Assembly (NCBI GenBank): GCA_030220185.1
Contig: JASPKZ010008350.1
Span: 186,001-250,000, forward strand
Reading direction: 5' to 3'
Source: Diploptera punctata
Taxonomy: Eukaryota; Arthropoda; Insecta; Blattodea; Blaberidae
DNA length: 64,000 bases
Below the pieces are notes generated by a model. That model searched no databases. It was given only the letters and a program-made list of their open reading frames with translations, and was not told where the DNA came from. Both the position numbers and the translations under genes were made by a program. This document shows positions 56,045 to 64,000 of the stretch, in pieces; the first letter of the stretch is position 1; every line of letters begins with the position of its first letter.

Positions 56045-56580
56045 ATTTAGATTTAGATTTATTTAGCCTGGTGGAGTTAAGGCCATGTGGCCTTCTCTTC
56101 CACACACCAGGACAAACACATATTACATCAGAATATAACAATCTTAATTAACTCTAATATTAAACACTAAGTAAAAATTTGATCAAAATATAATATCTAA
56201 TATATTACGATCTATAATACAACCAGTTAATATTAGTTAAAATTAAGACTAAAACTAATAATAAAATGTATACAAGCAAGACATATTAAATTGTCCCTGT
56301 CTAGTGTATATAAAAAACAAAGGAAAATAATGAGATATAGAAAACTAATTTTACGATTATACAATATTTAAAACAAAACAAATAAAAATATTTGTTATTC
56401 TTAATATTATTTTCATAAATAATTAAATATATTAATATTGCTAAAAGAATATTATCAGTGAGGTGTATAAGTTAGTTTGTTATTAAATAATTCTTCAGTT
56501 TGTTTTTGAAAGATGTTATAGTTTGACAGTCTCTGACATAGGACGGAAGGGAATTCCATGTTTTGGTAAGTGAGACCGTT
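56045..56580 (-). mobile_element. CR1/L2-like LINE, C-terminus and 3' UTR
   Basis: Minus-strand reading from about 56578: LTKTWNSLPSYVRDCQTITS, then FKNKLKNYLITN and a stop. WNSLPxxVRxCxTxxxFKxxLKxYL is the typical C-terminus of CR1/L2-group LINEs (family knowledge). The 3' UTR carries gtggaagagaaggccacatg and ends in three to four copies of AAATCT (56040-56062). Only the last 40 codons remain. Confidence 0.7.
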
Positions 56581-56689
56581 CAACACTTAGAAGCAGCTAG
56601 CTATATGCAAGTTCTTTCAATGAAGAATAATATATTACTTTTTTTAGAGAGATTATTACGTGATTATTTTGGAGGGCCTATTATTAGTG

Positions 56690-56995
56690 TCCAATGCCAC
56701 TAGGTTGTCTTTTATGACATTTATGGCTTTCTCCCATGGTATTGGCGGAATTGTAATGAATTGTTTAGGTTGGGGCACCTGGAAGGCGGATTTACTTTAC
56801 ACCGATGATGTGAAGGGTAATAAATATAATATTAGCGCCTGGAGAGTCGTTAATCTGAACTTAACCTAAATTCCAGACCATGGACAACCACAGGAATAAT
56901 TCTCTTTAAGGAAACATTCCTATGGTCTGACCGGAATCGACCCGGGGACTTCATGAACTGTAGTCAGAAACCCTGACCACTTGCCCATGAGATTG
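56690..56995 (-). repeat. SINE-C copy, full length
   Basis: Central domain ctttctcccatggtattggc to gcgcctggagagtcg, then ccagaccatggacaaccaca. Minus-strand head: gaatcgacccggggact reversed B box; gaccacttgcccatgag reversed A box region. Confidence 0.78.
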
Positions 56996-57019
56996 GTCAT
57001 AAAATAATATATACATATT

Positions 57020-57443
57020 GGTAAAACATTGGTGGAATCTGTTGCAATGTATGGAAGTGAGGTATGGACAATCAATAAGTACTACAAGAATAGACTAATA
57101 GCTCTAGAAATGGATTATTTACGGATAAGTGCCAGAAAATCTAGATTAGAACATGTCACAAATAAGGAAATTAGAAACATAATGGAAGCAGAAGAAAGCA
57201 TAATTGAAAGAATTGAGGAGAAGGAATTAAAGTGGTTAGGACATGTCTTAAGAATGGAAGATGAGCGATGGCCGAAGCAACTATATGAATGGCATCCGAA
57301 CAGAAAGAAGAAAAGAGGGAGACCAAGGTTAACATGGAAGGAAAACATGAAGACAGTAATGCAAGCTAGAGGGCTAAGCATCGAAGATGCCCAAGGCTTT
57401 GGAGGTTTGGCACGGGAAGACAGCAGCAGCTGTAAAAACCCGA

Positions 57444-57445
<2 letters not shown>
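57020..57445 (+). mobile_element. RTE-like LINE R3, C-terminal ORF
   Basis: The ORF from 57029 reads MVESVAMYGSEVWTINKYYK, DYLRISARKSRLEHVTNKEI, EKELKWLGHVLRMEDERWPK and KRGRPRLTWKENMKTVMQAR. It runs about 135 codons in frame to GFGG before the 3' UTR (cacgggaagacagcagcag). YGSEVW, WLGHVLRM and KRGRPR are the RTE C-terminal blocks. Ends in a (TA)n tract at 57448-57478, possibly its tail. Confidence 0.85.
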
Positions 57446-57481
<36 letters not shown>

Positions 57482-57664
57482 AGGGCCTATATTATCTTTC
57501 CACCTACACCTAGGGCATCCTATGTTCCTTTCTTTCTTATGGGTTTGGTTTCTCAATAACAATTTTTAGGTAATTTTATATCACTCTTTTGAGATACAAG
57601 ATCTACCCATCTCATTTTCCTAGATTCAATTAATAATCTCGACAATATTAGAACTAATTATTAC

Positions 57665-57795
57665 CAACTAATTAACTGGAAGTATCGAACCCTGAATTTC
57701 ATGGCCGCGAGGATGTAAGCTTTTCACACTGGTATATCCGTATTCCAAGATAATATTTTCCAACCATATCCTGATACAGCTCCAATTCCTCTCTT
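57665..57795 (-). mobile_element. RTE-like LINE R1, 3' terminus
   Basis: actggaagtatcgaaccctg, atttcatggccgcgaggatg and taatattttccaaccatatc match the R1 3' end. Confidence 0.65.
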
Positions 57796-57867
57796 TGATT
57801 TTACCATAATACGTTTCCGTGTCGTTCTTATATATTCTAAACGCAAGAGTCAATATTAGGACGAGTC

Positions 57868-58205
57868 CACCGCTGTGATCTCGAAGTAGCGTGCTGCCTT
57901 GTCAAACAGAGGGCCCGGGTTCGATCGCCGGTCGGGACAAGTTTCCTGGATGAAGGTTTTTTCGGAGTTTTTCATAGCCTGTAAGGCAAATATCGGAAAA
58001 CTCTAAGGCCCAAACGGTCAAGGAACACCCTCTGGCCATCAACATCATTCATATTCTTTAAGTTAAGGATTAAGGTCTCTCCTGGTGCATCATTACCATC
58101 ATCATCATCATCTATCATATATCATCAGGGCAGCGTAACTCCGCCCCAACTTCAGAAGCGGGTTATCATAACGCTAGGAGAGAGTGCCAGAATGTTCAAA
58201 TGACA
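57868..58205 (+). repeat. Composite SINE (B head plus C core)
   Basis: SINE-B head ccaccgctgtgatctcgaag, B box gggttcgatcgccggtcgg, taaggcaaatatcgg. After ctggccatcaacatc comes the SINE-C core reversed in the usual sense (ggtctctcctggtgcatc to gctaggagagagtgccagaa). Same order as 28967-29370. Confidence 0.78.
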
Positions 58206-58990
58206 ACATGGTGGCATTGAATAAAAGTATACTAAGACAACGATATAAATCGTAAATGGGCAATCTCTGTGTCACGACTCAATTTGAGTCTCAATATTGA
58301 TCGAATACTGGGCACTGCTTATGTTTATATCTCCACCATCCGCACTGTGCAACTGGTTGCTGTATTTTGTGTCGCAGAGTGCCCACCTGTGATATGAATT
58401 ACGGAGACCCTCGTTGTGAAGTTTCCTCCATTCTCCCTTCTTTAGTGAGTGCCACGATTTAATGCATACGAAGGCAAGCAATGTTGTACAGCATCTGTTT
58501 CTTGACGAAATAACCACTTTCTTGGACACTTCACTTACTAGACATCACTGCATTGTTGATTGAGTGATGTGTGGTATGAAAATGGTTCAAGAAATACATT
58601 AAAGTGGTTCTTTCCTGAAAAAACAGCTTCCAACATTGCCCGCCTTCATATGGTTTTATCCATTGCACTGACTATAATCGATTGTAACACTGTATATTCG
58701 CCTTATGGTCTTATTCTCGATTATCTTGTGTCCTTCTTATTCTCAGTCAGTCATGGAATCTAGAGTATTAATTCCGCATTCACTGAGGCCCACCAGCGGT
58801 TCATATCCACAGCCACTGAATTAGTCCCATGTATCCGATATTCAGTTCTGATGGATGTAATCTATTATGGATACCATATGTAATTCCTCAAGGATGTCAT
58901 AATTTATTTGTTTACTGTAAGGTACCGTAATTCGTGTTACAATAATCTAATCTGAATAACTGCAATGGTTGTTAATTAATTACAACTATT
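58206..58990. other. Mostly unassigned; trace of an RTE block
   Basis: The minus strand at 58395-58450 reads KKGEWRKLHNEGLRNSYHR, resembling the GEWRRLHNNELHGLYRK block of R1. The rest of that 85-codon ORF is not RTE-like. Confidence 0.35.
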
Positions 58991-59015
58991 TCTAATATTA
59001 ACATTATTTTTTAGG

Positions 59016-59115
59016 AAATAATCGTCTACCTCTGTGATTATCACATTTGAATCTGAGGCCAGCAGCCAGCTGGTAGGCCAAGGGTCTTCTAGGCCTGTCG
59101 TGCCAAGAATATTTT
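59016..59115 (+). repeat. SINE-J 3' fragment
   Basis: taatcgtctacctctgtgat, tgaggccagcagccagctgg, ttctaggcctgtcgtgcc. Confidence 0.65.
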
Positions 59116-59119
59116 TTTT

Positions 59120-60210
59120 TACGTCGAGTACGACTGGCCCAACAGGTACCGAGAATTATAATTTTAATATTTTATATTACTCTGTGATTAGATTAAATTT
59201 TAATATTAAATCAGTGTACCTGGTAATAAAATATTCTGCCATCTTTGTAATCTAGAGAAAGACTATAGTCTGTGGGGACTGTATCTATACCTTATACGCT
59301 CTTAGAGTGATCCTAACAAAAACAAACGCCAAATTTATCCTTCCGCCATTCGCGCAACAATTACTGTCACATTGACAGGGAGCACATGTGAATATATAAG
59401 ACATGTGATCGTTGAATGGGATAGATTGCAAGAAAGCTGGTGAGATTTTTCACTGAACTTGTGAAATACATTTAAAATAACTGTTTTTTTGACCACTAGT
59501 CGAAGGTTTGCCAAATTTGTGTATAAAAATGTAGATGGCGACACAGGAATAGAAGACTGGCCACCTTCAGCCATTTTCTTGCTTCAGAATTGACTGAAGC
59601 ATAACTCAAATGTATAATCTATATGTGTAAACTTATTAATTGTAATTATTGATTAGGTATATTTTAGAATACTTTCTATGTTTTGTATATTATTATTATT
59701 TTCATTCACGAAGAATTACAAGTATATTCAGAGGACGCATTTTTAATTTAATGAAGGTTACTACTTTTTCGCGTACTTATTGCATCTACACCGTACGTCG
59801 GTGTCCATAACAAATGAAAAGCGAGCAGGTCACATGGTTTTGATTTGATGAGGATCACTGTAAGAGAGGATGCCTTTAATGTTACTTCTCATTCTAGTGA
59901 GCTTGTTTACTGTTACCAGACTATACAATGTACTGTGTGGAACGTACATTAATATAGAGGAATAGTGTTTGTTTTGCACAAAATGTGCAGAGGTGTAAAT
60001 GGCTGGAGCTGAATTTGAAATGCTGATCTGATTGAATTTGAGGAAGAGATTATGAATCACATTTCAAAACGGAAGTACGGTTCATGTGATTTTAATGAAC
60101 CCTGGTACAATTCTAGATGCCAGTTAGTCATATTGCAGGAATATCATTACGTTGTACACCCACGCCCAAAATTCTACTTGTTGTGCAGTATTAGTCCCAA
60201 TAACATTAGT
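59120..60210. other. No feature recognised
   Basis: AT-rich; no supported feature. Confidence 0.4.
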
Positions 60211-60290
60211 TTTTATTACAAGCTAGCTAATATCCGGCTTTCACTGCTACGCCTAAATAAATTAAATGTGTTTTTATGTTTAGTTAAATA

Positions 60291-60634
60291 TATCCATAGT
60301 AATTCTATCGAGGGCAGGTCTTTCACTGCAATCATAGCATTTTCATGCTATGCTTTGCAGCTTTACTAGGAAATTGTGGGTATGGTAGCTTCCCGTTGCT
60401 TTCCACACCGGAGAAGGATGATGATGATGATGCTAATAATAAGGATGAGGATGATGATTATGGCCATATGATTTCGTGGACCGTTTGGGCCTTAAAGTTT
60501 TCCTGACATTTGTCTTACAGGTGAGGAAAAACCCCGATAAAAACATCACCCAAAAAACTGTCCCGACCGGGGATCGAACACCAGCCCGCTGCGTGACAAG
60601 GCAGCACGCTACCTCGAGACCACAGCGGTGGACT
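60291..60634 (-). repeat. SINE-B copy, full length with 12-bp TSD
   Basis: Minus-strand head (gaccggggatcgaacaccag; gcacgctacctcgagaccac), gaggaaaaaccccgataaaa, (GAT)n spacer, ccacaccggagaaggatg, hairpin tcatagcattttcatgctatg. TSD tttagttaaata at 60279-60290 and 60635-60646. Confidence 0.92.
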
Positions 60635-60689
60635 TTTAGTTAAATAAATAAAAATAAAAATAATTATAAATTTATATCATTATTTTTAG

Positions 60690-61230
60690 ATACCCATGCT
60701 GATTACCTGGCTTTGACCGGGAATCTACTCATCCCGATCTTCTTGTCGTAAAAATGAGCTGAAAGACAAAAAATAGTTATTGTTAGTTATCCGAAAAAGA
60801 ATACCCGCCATTCTCTGCTACGCTTGTCCGTAAATCTACTCAAAATTAATATAAAATTATAGAATATTCACCTGAAAGGTCCGTCTCCTCAACTTAATTA
60901 TCATTTAACTGTAGCGCTTTCGGGACTTGTCCCATCATCGGCAGGATTCAAAAATTTTTTTTTTTTTTTTGAATCCTGCCGATGATGGGACAAGTCCCGA
61001 AAGCGCTACAGTTAAATGATAATTAAGTTGAGGAGACGGACCTTTCAGGTGAATATTCTATAATTTTATATTAATTTTGAATAAACCTCAACGGAACACA
61101 TCATGAATCTTATAAAAGTTGAAATCTACTCAACCCGATCTTCTTGGCATCAATGAGCTGAAAGATGAAAATTACTATTGTGAGTTATCCGTAAAAGATA
61201 GACATTTCCTGTCACGGACTTCATTATAGA
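60690..61230. repeat. Repeat H fragment carrying foldback FB4
   Basis: aatctactcatcccgatctt, aaaatgagctgaaagac and gttagttatccgaaaaagaa before FB4, and the same modules again after 61122. They match the reverse complement of parts of 53880-54340. Confidence 0.55.
60844..61121 (-). mobile_element. Foldback insertion FB4, 278 bp, perfect 115-bp arms
   Basis: Arms 60840-60954 and 60966-61080 are exact reverse complements around a T11 loop; the arms begin within the TSD. A 41-nt single-copy end follows (aaacctcaacggaacacatc). TSD aaatctactcaa at 60832-60843 and 61122-61133. The arms contain ccgatgatgggacaagtccc then gaaagcgcta. No ORF. Confidence 0.88.
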
Positions 61231-61502
61231 TTTTTTCAGATATTAATTTCAGTGTATATTAATTTGGTTATTTATAGTATTAGGCAGCGTAATCCATTTA
61301 ATCGTCCAAAAAGCGACTTTTTTGCTGCAACACTGCCTTTTTTCTATCCGGTCTAGTAATACGTAGGGTAATATGTTAAATACGTTAATTGTTCCAGAAA
61401 ATATCTCTAAATGATGAGGGGAAAAAAATTCATTCAAATCGGTCAAGTAGTTTTTGAGTCCATAAAGGACAGGCAGAGAAACAGACAGACATATTCACAC
61501 TC

Positions 61503-61503
<1 letters not shown>

Positions 61504-61552
<49 letters not shown>
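61504..61552. repeat. (TA)n(TG)n microsatellite
   Basis: TA units then about 15 TG units, directly preceded by a caatcggtcaagtag-like LINE tail and followed by the R3 LINE fragment. Confidence 0.96.
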
Positions 61553-61554
<2 letters not shown>

Positions 61555-61555
61555 T

Positions 61556-62185
61556 TAACAAATGACCCAGATGAATTATATATTGATGAGGTAAAGATAA
61601 AGAAGAGCGATAATTTCTGTTATTTGGGATTAATTATGGAGAAAGATGGAACATCAAACAAAGAAATAGCAAAAAGGATTAGTAATGGAAGAAAAACCAT
61701 AGGAATGTTAAACTCTATACTATGGAGTAAAAACATAATTAACAGAACAAAACAACTAATTTATAAATCCATACTATAAAGTATAATGTCATATTGATCG
61801 GAAGTTTGCACAATGATACAACAACAACATGTCAACAGAATAACTAGAGTTGAAATGGATTTTTGGAGAAGAGCTGCCAGAAAATCTAGACTGGAAAAAA
61901 TTAGAAATAAAAAAGTTAGAAAATGGATGAATGCAGAAAAAAAATATAATGGATGAGATTGAACACAGAATGCTAAAATGGTATGGACACGTAAGAAGAA
62001 TGCAGGATGGAAGAGTACCAAAGGCCGTCTATGCATGGAAAATTGAAAGAAGGGACAGAAAAAGGAAGACCAAGAACAACCTGGAAGAACAACATTCAAA
62101 ATTCAATGTGGAAATTTGGTGTAATAGATGAAAACACAGAGGTCAGAGAACGATGGAGAACTTTAATTAAGGGAAGATTGTGAAT
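61556..62185 (+). mobile_element. RTE-like LINE R3, C-terminal fragment with stops
   Basis: NDPDELYIDEVKIKKSDNFC, YLGLIMEKDGTSNKEIAKRI, MLNSILWSKNIINRTKQLI, a stop, then RITRVEMDFWRRAARKSRLE, a frameshift and EHRMLKWYGHVRRMQDGRVP. Same block order as 6932-6340 and 57029. Confidence 0.8.
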
Positions 62186-62397
62186 GTTTGTTGCAAAATA
62201 ATAGTCTGTAAGTCCGTAGTCATATACATATATATATATATATATATTAGTTCATGTTCATTACTGAGATTGGTTGGAGAAAACCCTCAATGATGAAGAA
62301 AATTCTCAAAATAATAAATAAAAATATATGCATTATGTTAATAATTAGAAACAAATAAATTATTGTATTATTCGCAATTCATGTATGTATCAACAAA

Positions 62398-62756
62398 ATA
62401 ATTCTCAGGAAAAATGTTGGACCAAAGAGAGATGAACAGAGAGACGAATGAAGACGGCTACTTAACATTGAACTGCATGCTATTTATGAGAAACATATAA
62501 CACAATAAGAACAATTAAGTCTCGTAGACTGCGATGGGCAGGACATGTCGCATCAAATGGGAATGAAAGAGGGGCTTAAAAACTCCTTGTAGGAAAACTA
62601 AAGAGAAAGCCCTAAGTAGGTAGGCCAAGAATGAAATGGGAGAATAACATTAGCATTGATTGGAAAACATTAGCTCAGGATAGGGATGTATGGAATAACT
62701 TATGTCCGTGCGGTCATGAAACTACGGATTCGATAGTTCCAGTGAGTTAGTTAGGC
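62398..62756 (+). mobile_element. RTE-like LINE R1, 3' end
   Basis: tggaccaaagagagatgaac, agtctcgtagactgcgatgg, gggcaggacatgtcgc and taggccaagaatgaaatggg, ending cgatagttccagtgagttag. Several deletions. Confidence 0.75.
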
Positions 62757-62811
62757 TCTATTTAGTTATTAACAAAATAATATTATTACAGTTTAACATC
62801 AATTAAACAAG

Positions 62812-62975
62812 TCCGTCGCCGTGGCGTAGTCGGTAGAGTCCCTACCTTCCTCTCGGCGACCCGGGTTCGATTCCCGGCGGGATAGGGGAATTTAAATCTT
62901 CACCTTGGGTCTGGGTGTGTGTCCTATCTTGTGTTTGTATGTGTGAATGAGATGAAAAGGTTAACAAAGGTAAAA
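62812..62975 (+). repeat. tRNA-derived SINE (distinct head)
   Basis: Head gtcgccgtggcgtagtcggt (A box tggcgtagtcggtagag), B box cgggttcgattcccggcgg, body ttcaccttgggtctgggtgt. Only copy of this family here; ends in A-rich DNA near 62975-63030. Confidence 0.65.
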
Positions 62976-63159
62976 CAAAATGGAAGAACGGTGTAAAGGA
63001 GAGAAAACGAGAAAGAAAAAAAAATCAAGCATTGCATCAACAAATCAATCAATCAGCCAAACAAACACATAAACAATGAAACATATAAATAAATCAAATG
63101 CGGCAAAGAAATGAATATTTGATCAAATGCTATTTATTCAAGTGACTGGTTCCATACGT

Positions 63160-63240
63160 CTGGTATATTTCAACTGACGTTTCAGTCACCTTTGTTCTGA
63201 AGAAAGTCACAAAAGGATAGATGATGAAACGTACAAGAGG
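63160..63240 (+). other. Hammerhead-like motif outside a foldback
   Basis: ctgaaga (63197-63203) and gaaacgtac (63226-63234) in one reading, and gaaacgtc on the opposite strand at 63176-63183. Only the short strands match; the spacer is not a clean stem. Confidence 0.25.
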
Positions 63241-63472
63241 TTAGGGAATACAGCCATCAGAAGAAAATGCATGAACATACACTATGACAATTTACATCAT
63301 AATTATAATCGATATAATGATTAAACAGTTGATCAAACTCACAGTCAACAGATCAATTAATAAGTTAACCAGTTATTTTTTTTTTAAATTGTACATTTAC
63401 TTTTACCATGTGTTCCTTATTTTTCATGTAGAGTTTACACTAATTGTAGGCTACTATAAAATTATTAATACT

Positions 63473-63530
<58 letters not shown>
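63473..63530. repeat. (AAT)n microsatellite at the 3' end of SINE-D
   Basis: About 19 AAT units, directly at the tail of the minus-strand SINE-D. Confidence 0.96.
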
Positions 63531-63834
63531 GAAGTAAAGTGATCCCACAACAGGCCTCAGGAGACCCTTAGGGTAGTAGGAGGTTAAGGCTCCCACTTTT
63601 TCTAGACAATCGGCACTTGATGTCAGCCGGATTGTCAGCCCTGCGTGACGGCCGCCTTTACCCCCCAGAACAGGCATCTGGTACTCATTTCCGTTAGAGG
63701 CTGAGTCGACCCCAGGGCCATAGTGCTGCCAGAGGGTTTGGGTCAGTTTAAAAATTCTGACCCCAACGGGACTAGAACCCTCGACCCTCCGGCTTGTAGC
63801 TCAGTGCCTTAACCACTACGCTACGGCGTGCCCC
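63531..63834 (-). repeat. SINE-D copy between two (AAT)n tracts
   Basis: Minus-strand head (cttaaccactacgctacggc; gggactagaaccctcgacc), body gtcgaccccagggccatag, tail aagtgatcccacaaca. AAT tracts on both sides mask the TSD. Confidence 0.9.

Positions 63835-63913
<79 letters not shown>
63834..63913. repeat. (AAT)n microsatellite at the 5' end of SINE-D
   Basis: About 26 AAT units. Confidence 0.96.
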
Positions 63914-63956
63914 TGAAGAAGATAATAATCCGATCCGATTGAGGGTCTTTCCACTT

Positions 63957-64000
63957 TTCAGCGGTTGCCCTTTTACCAGCCGGCTGCTGGCCCTTCACAT
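63957..64000 (-). repeat. SINE-J fragment at the window edge
   Basis: ttttaccagccggctgctgg then cccttcacat is the reversed gaggccagcagccggctgg module; cut by the window end. Confidence 0.5.

Noticed and set aside
58272..58529. 85-codon ORF as a conserved host protein
   Set aside because: Only a 19-residue stretch looks meaningful and it resembles the R1 C-terminal block; the rest shows no family features.

Overview
This 64 kb window looks like intergenic or intronic DNA from a large, AT-rich, transposon-filled insect genome. There are no operons, ribosome binding sites or long clean ORFs, and no rRNA, CRISPR or intact functional tRNA gene. Almost every recognisable segment is a transposable-element copy, often nested in another. 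The commonest LINE (here R1) has a C-terminal tail with motifs such as RRLRWAGHVARMGNER and RPVGRPRMRWENN. From memory this is very common in conceptual translations from cockroaches such as Periplaneta americana, so Blattodea is my best guess, at modest confidence and unchecked by search.

Main element classes. (1) RTE-like LINEs: at least eleven R1 fragments plus several other lineages. All are 5'-truncated or broken, and many end in short tandem tails such as (GAT)n, (GAA)n or (AGTA)n. The best copy, 11937-13635 on the minus strand, keeps most of the reverse transcriptase and lies between perfect 14-bp target-site duplications (TSDs). (2) tRNA-derived SINEs: families A, B, C, D and J plus rarer heads, with B/C composites sharing one central domain. 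(3) DNA transposons: two pogo/Tigger-type elements, a piggyBac-type MITE flanked by TTAA, and several TA-flanked inverted-repeat elements. (4) A dispersed repeat E with a palindromic end, in tandem at 33.1-34.6 kb and elsewhere. (5) Foldback insertions of 248-369 bp that share an unusual asymmetric layout and carry a hammerhead-ribozyme-like motif. (6) Many (AAT)n, (TA)n and (CA/TG)n microsatellites.

Layout. 0-8.5 kb holds SINEs A, D, J, B and K with R1 nested in R2. 8.5-14.3 kb holds microsatellites, a nested E/TA-transposon/SINE-D stack, and the best R1 LINE. 14.3-22.9 kb holds SINEs D, A, B and C, a pogo element, a piggyBac MITE, and a SINE-A inside an R1. 23-26 kb is low-information AT-rich DNA. 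26-31.5 kb holds RT remnants, a SINE-B/C composite inside R1, and the only candidate host exon (27938-28030). 32-36.6 kb holds a SINE-A carrying a foldback, a MITE and the E units. 36.6-46 kb holds SINEs, microsatellites and an E copy with a 1.1-kb nested insertion. 46.8-50.1 kb holds foldbacks and a 953-bp tandem duplication. 52.8-54.7 kb is a pogo element containing a tandem repeat. 54.9-64 kb holds RTE fragments, a CR1/L2-like LINE end, SINEs and another foldback.

These genes do not form a pathway. What the window offers is an insertion history that can be dated by nesting, and one possibly undescribed class of foldback retro-insert.
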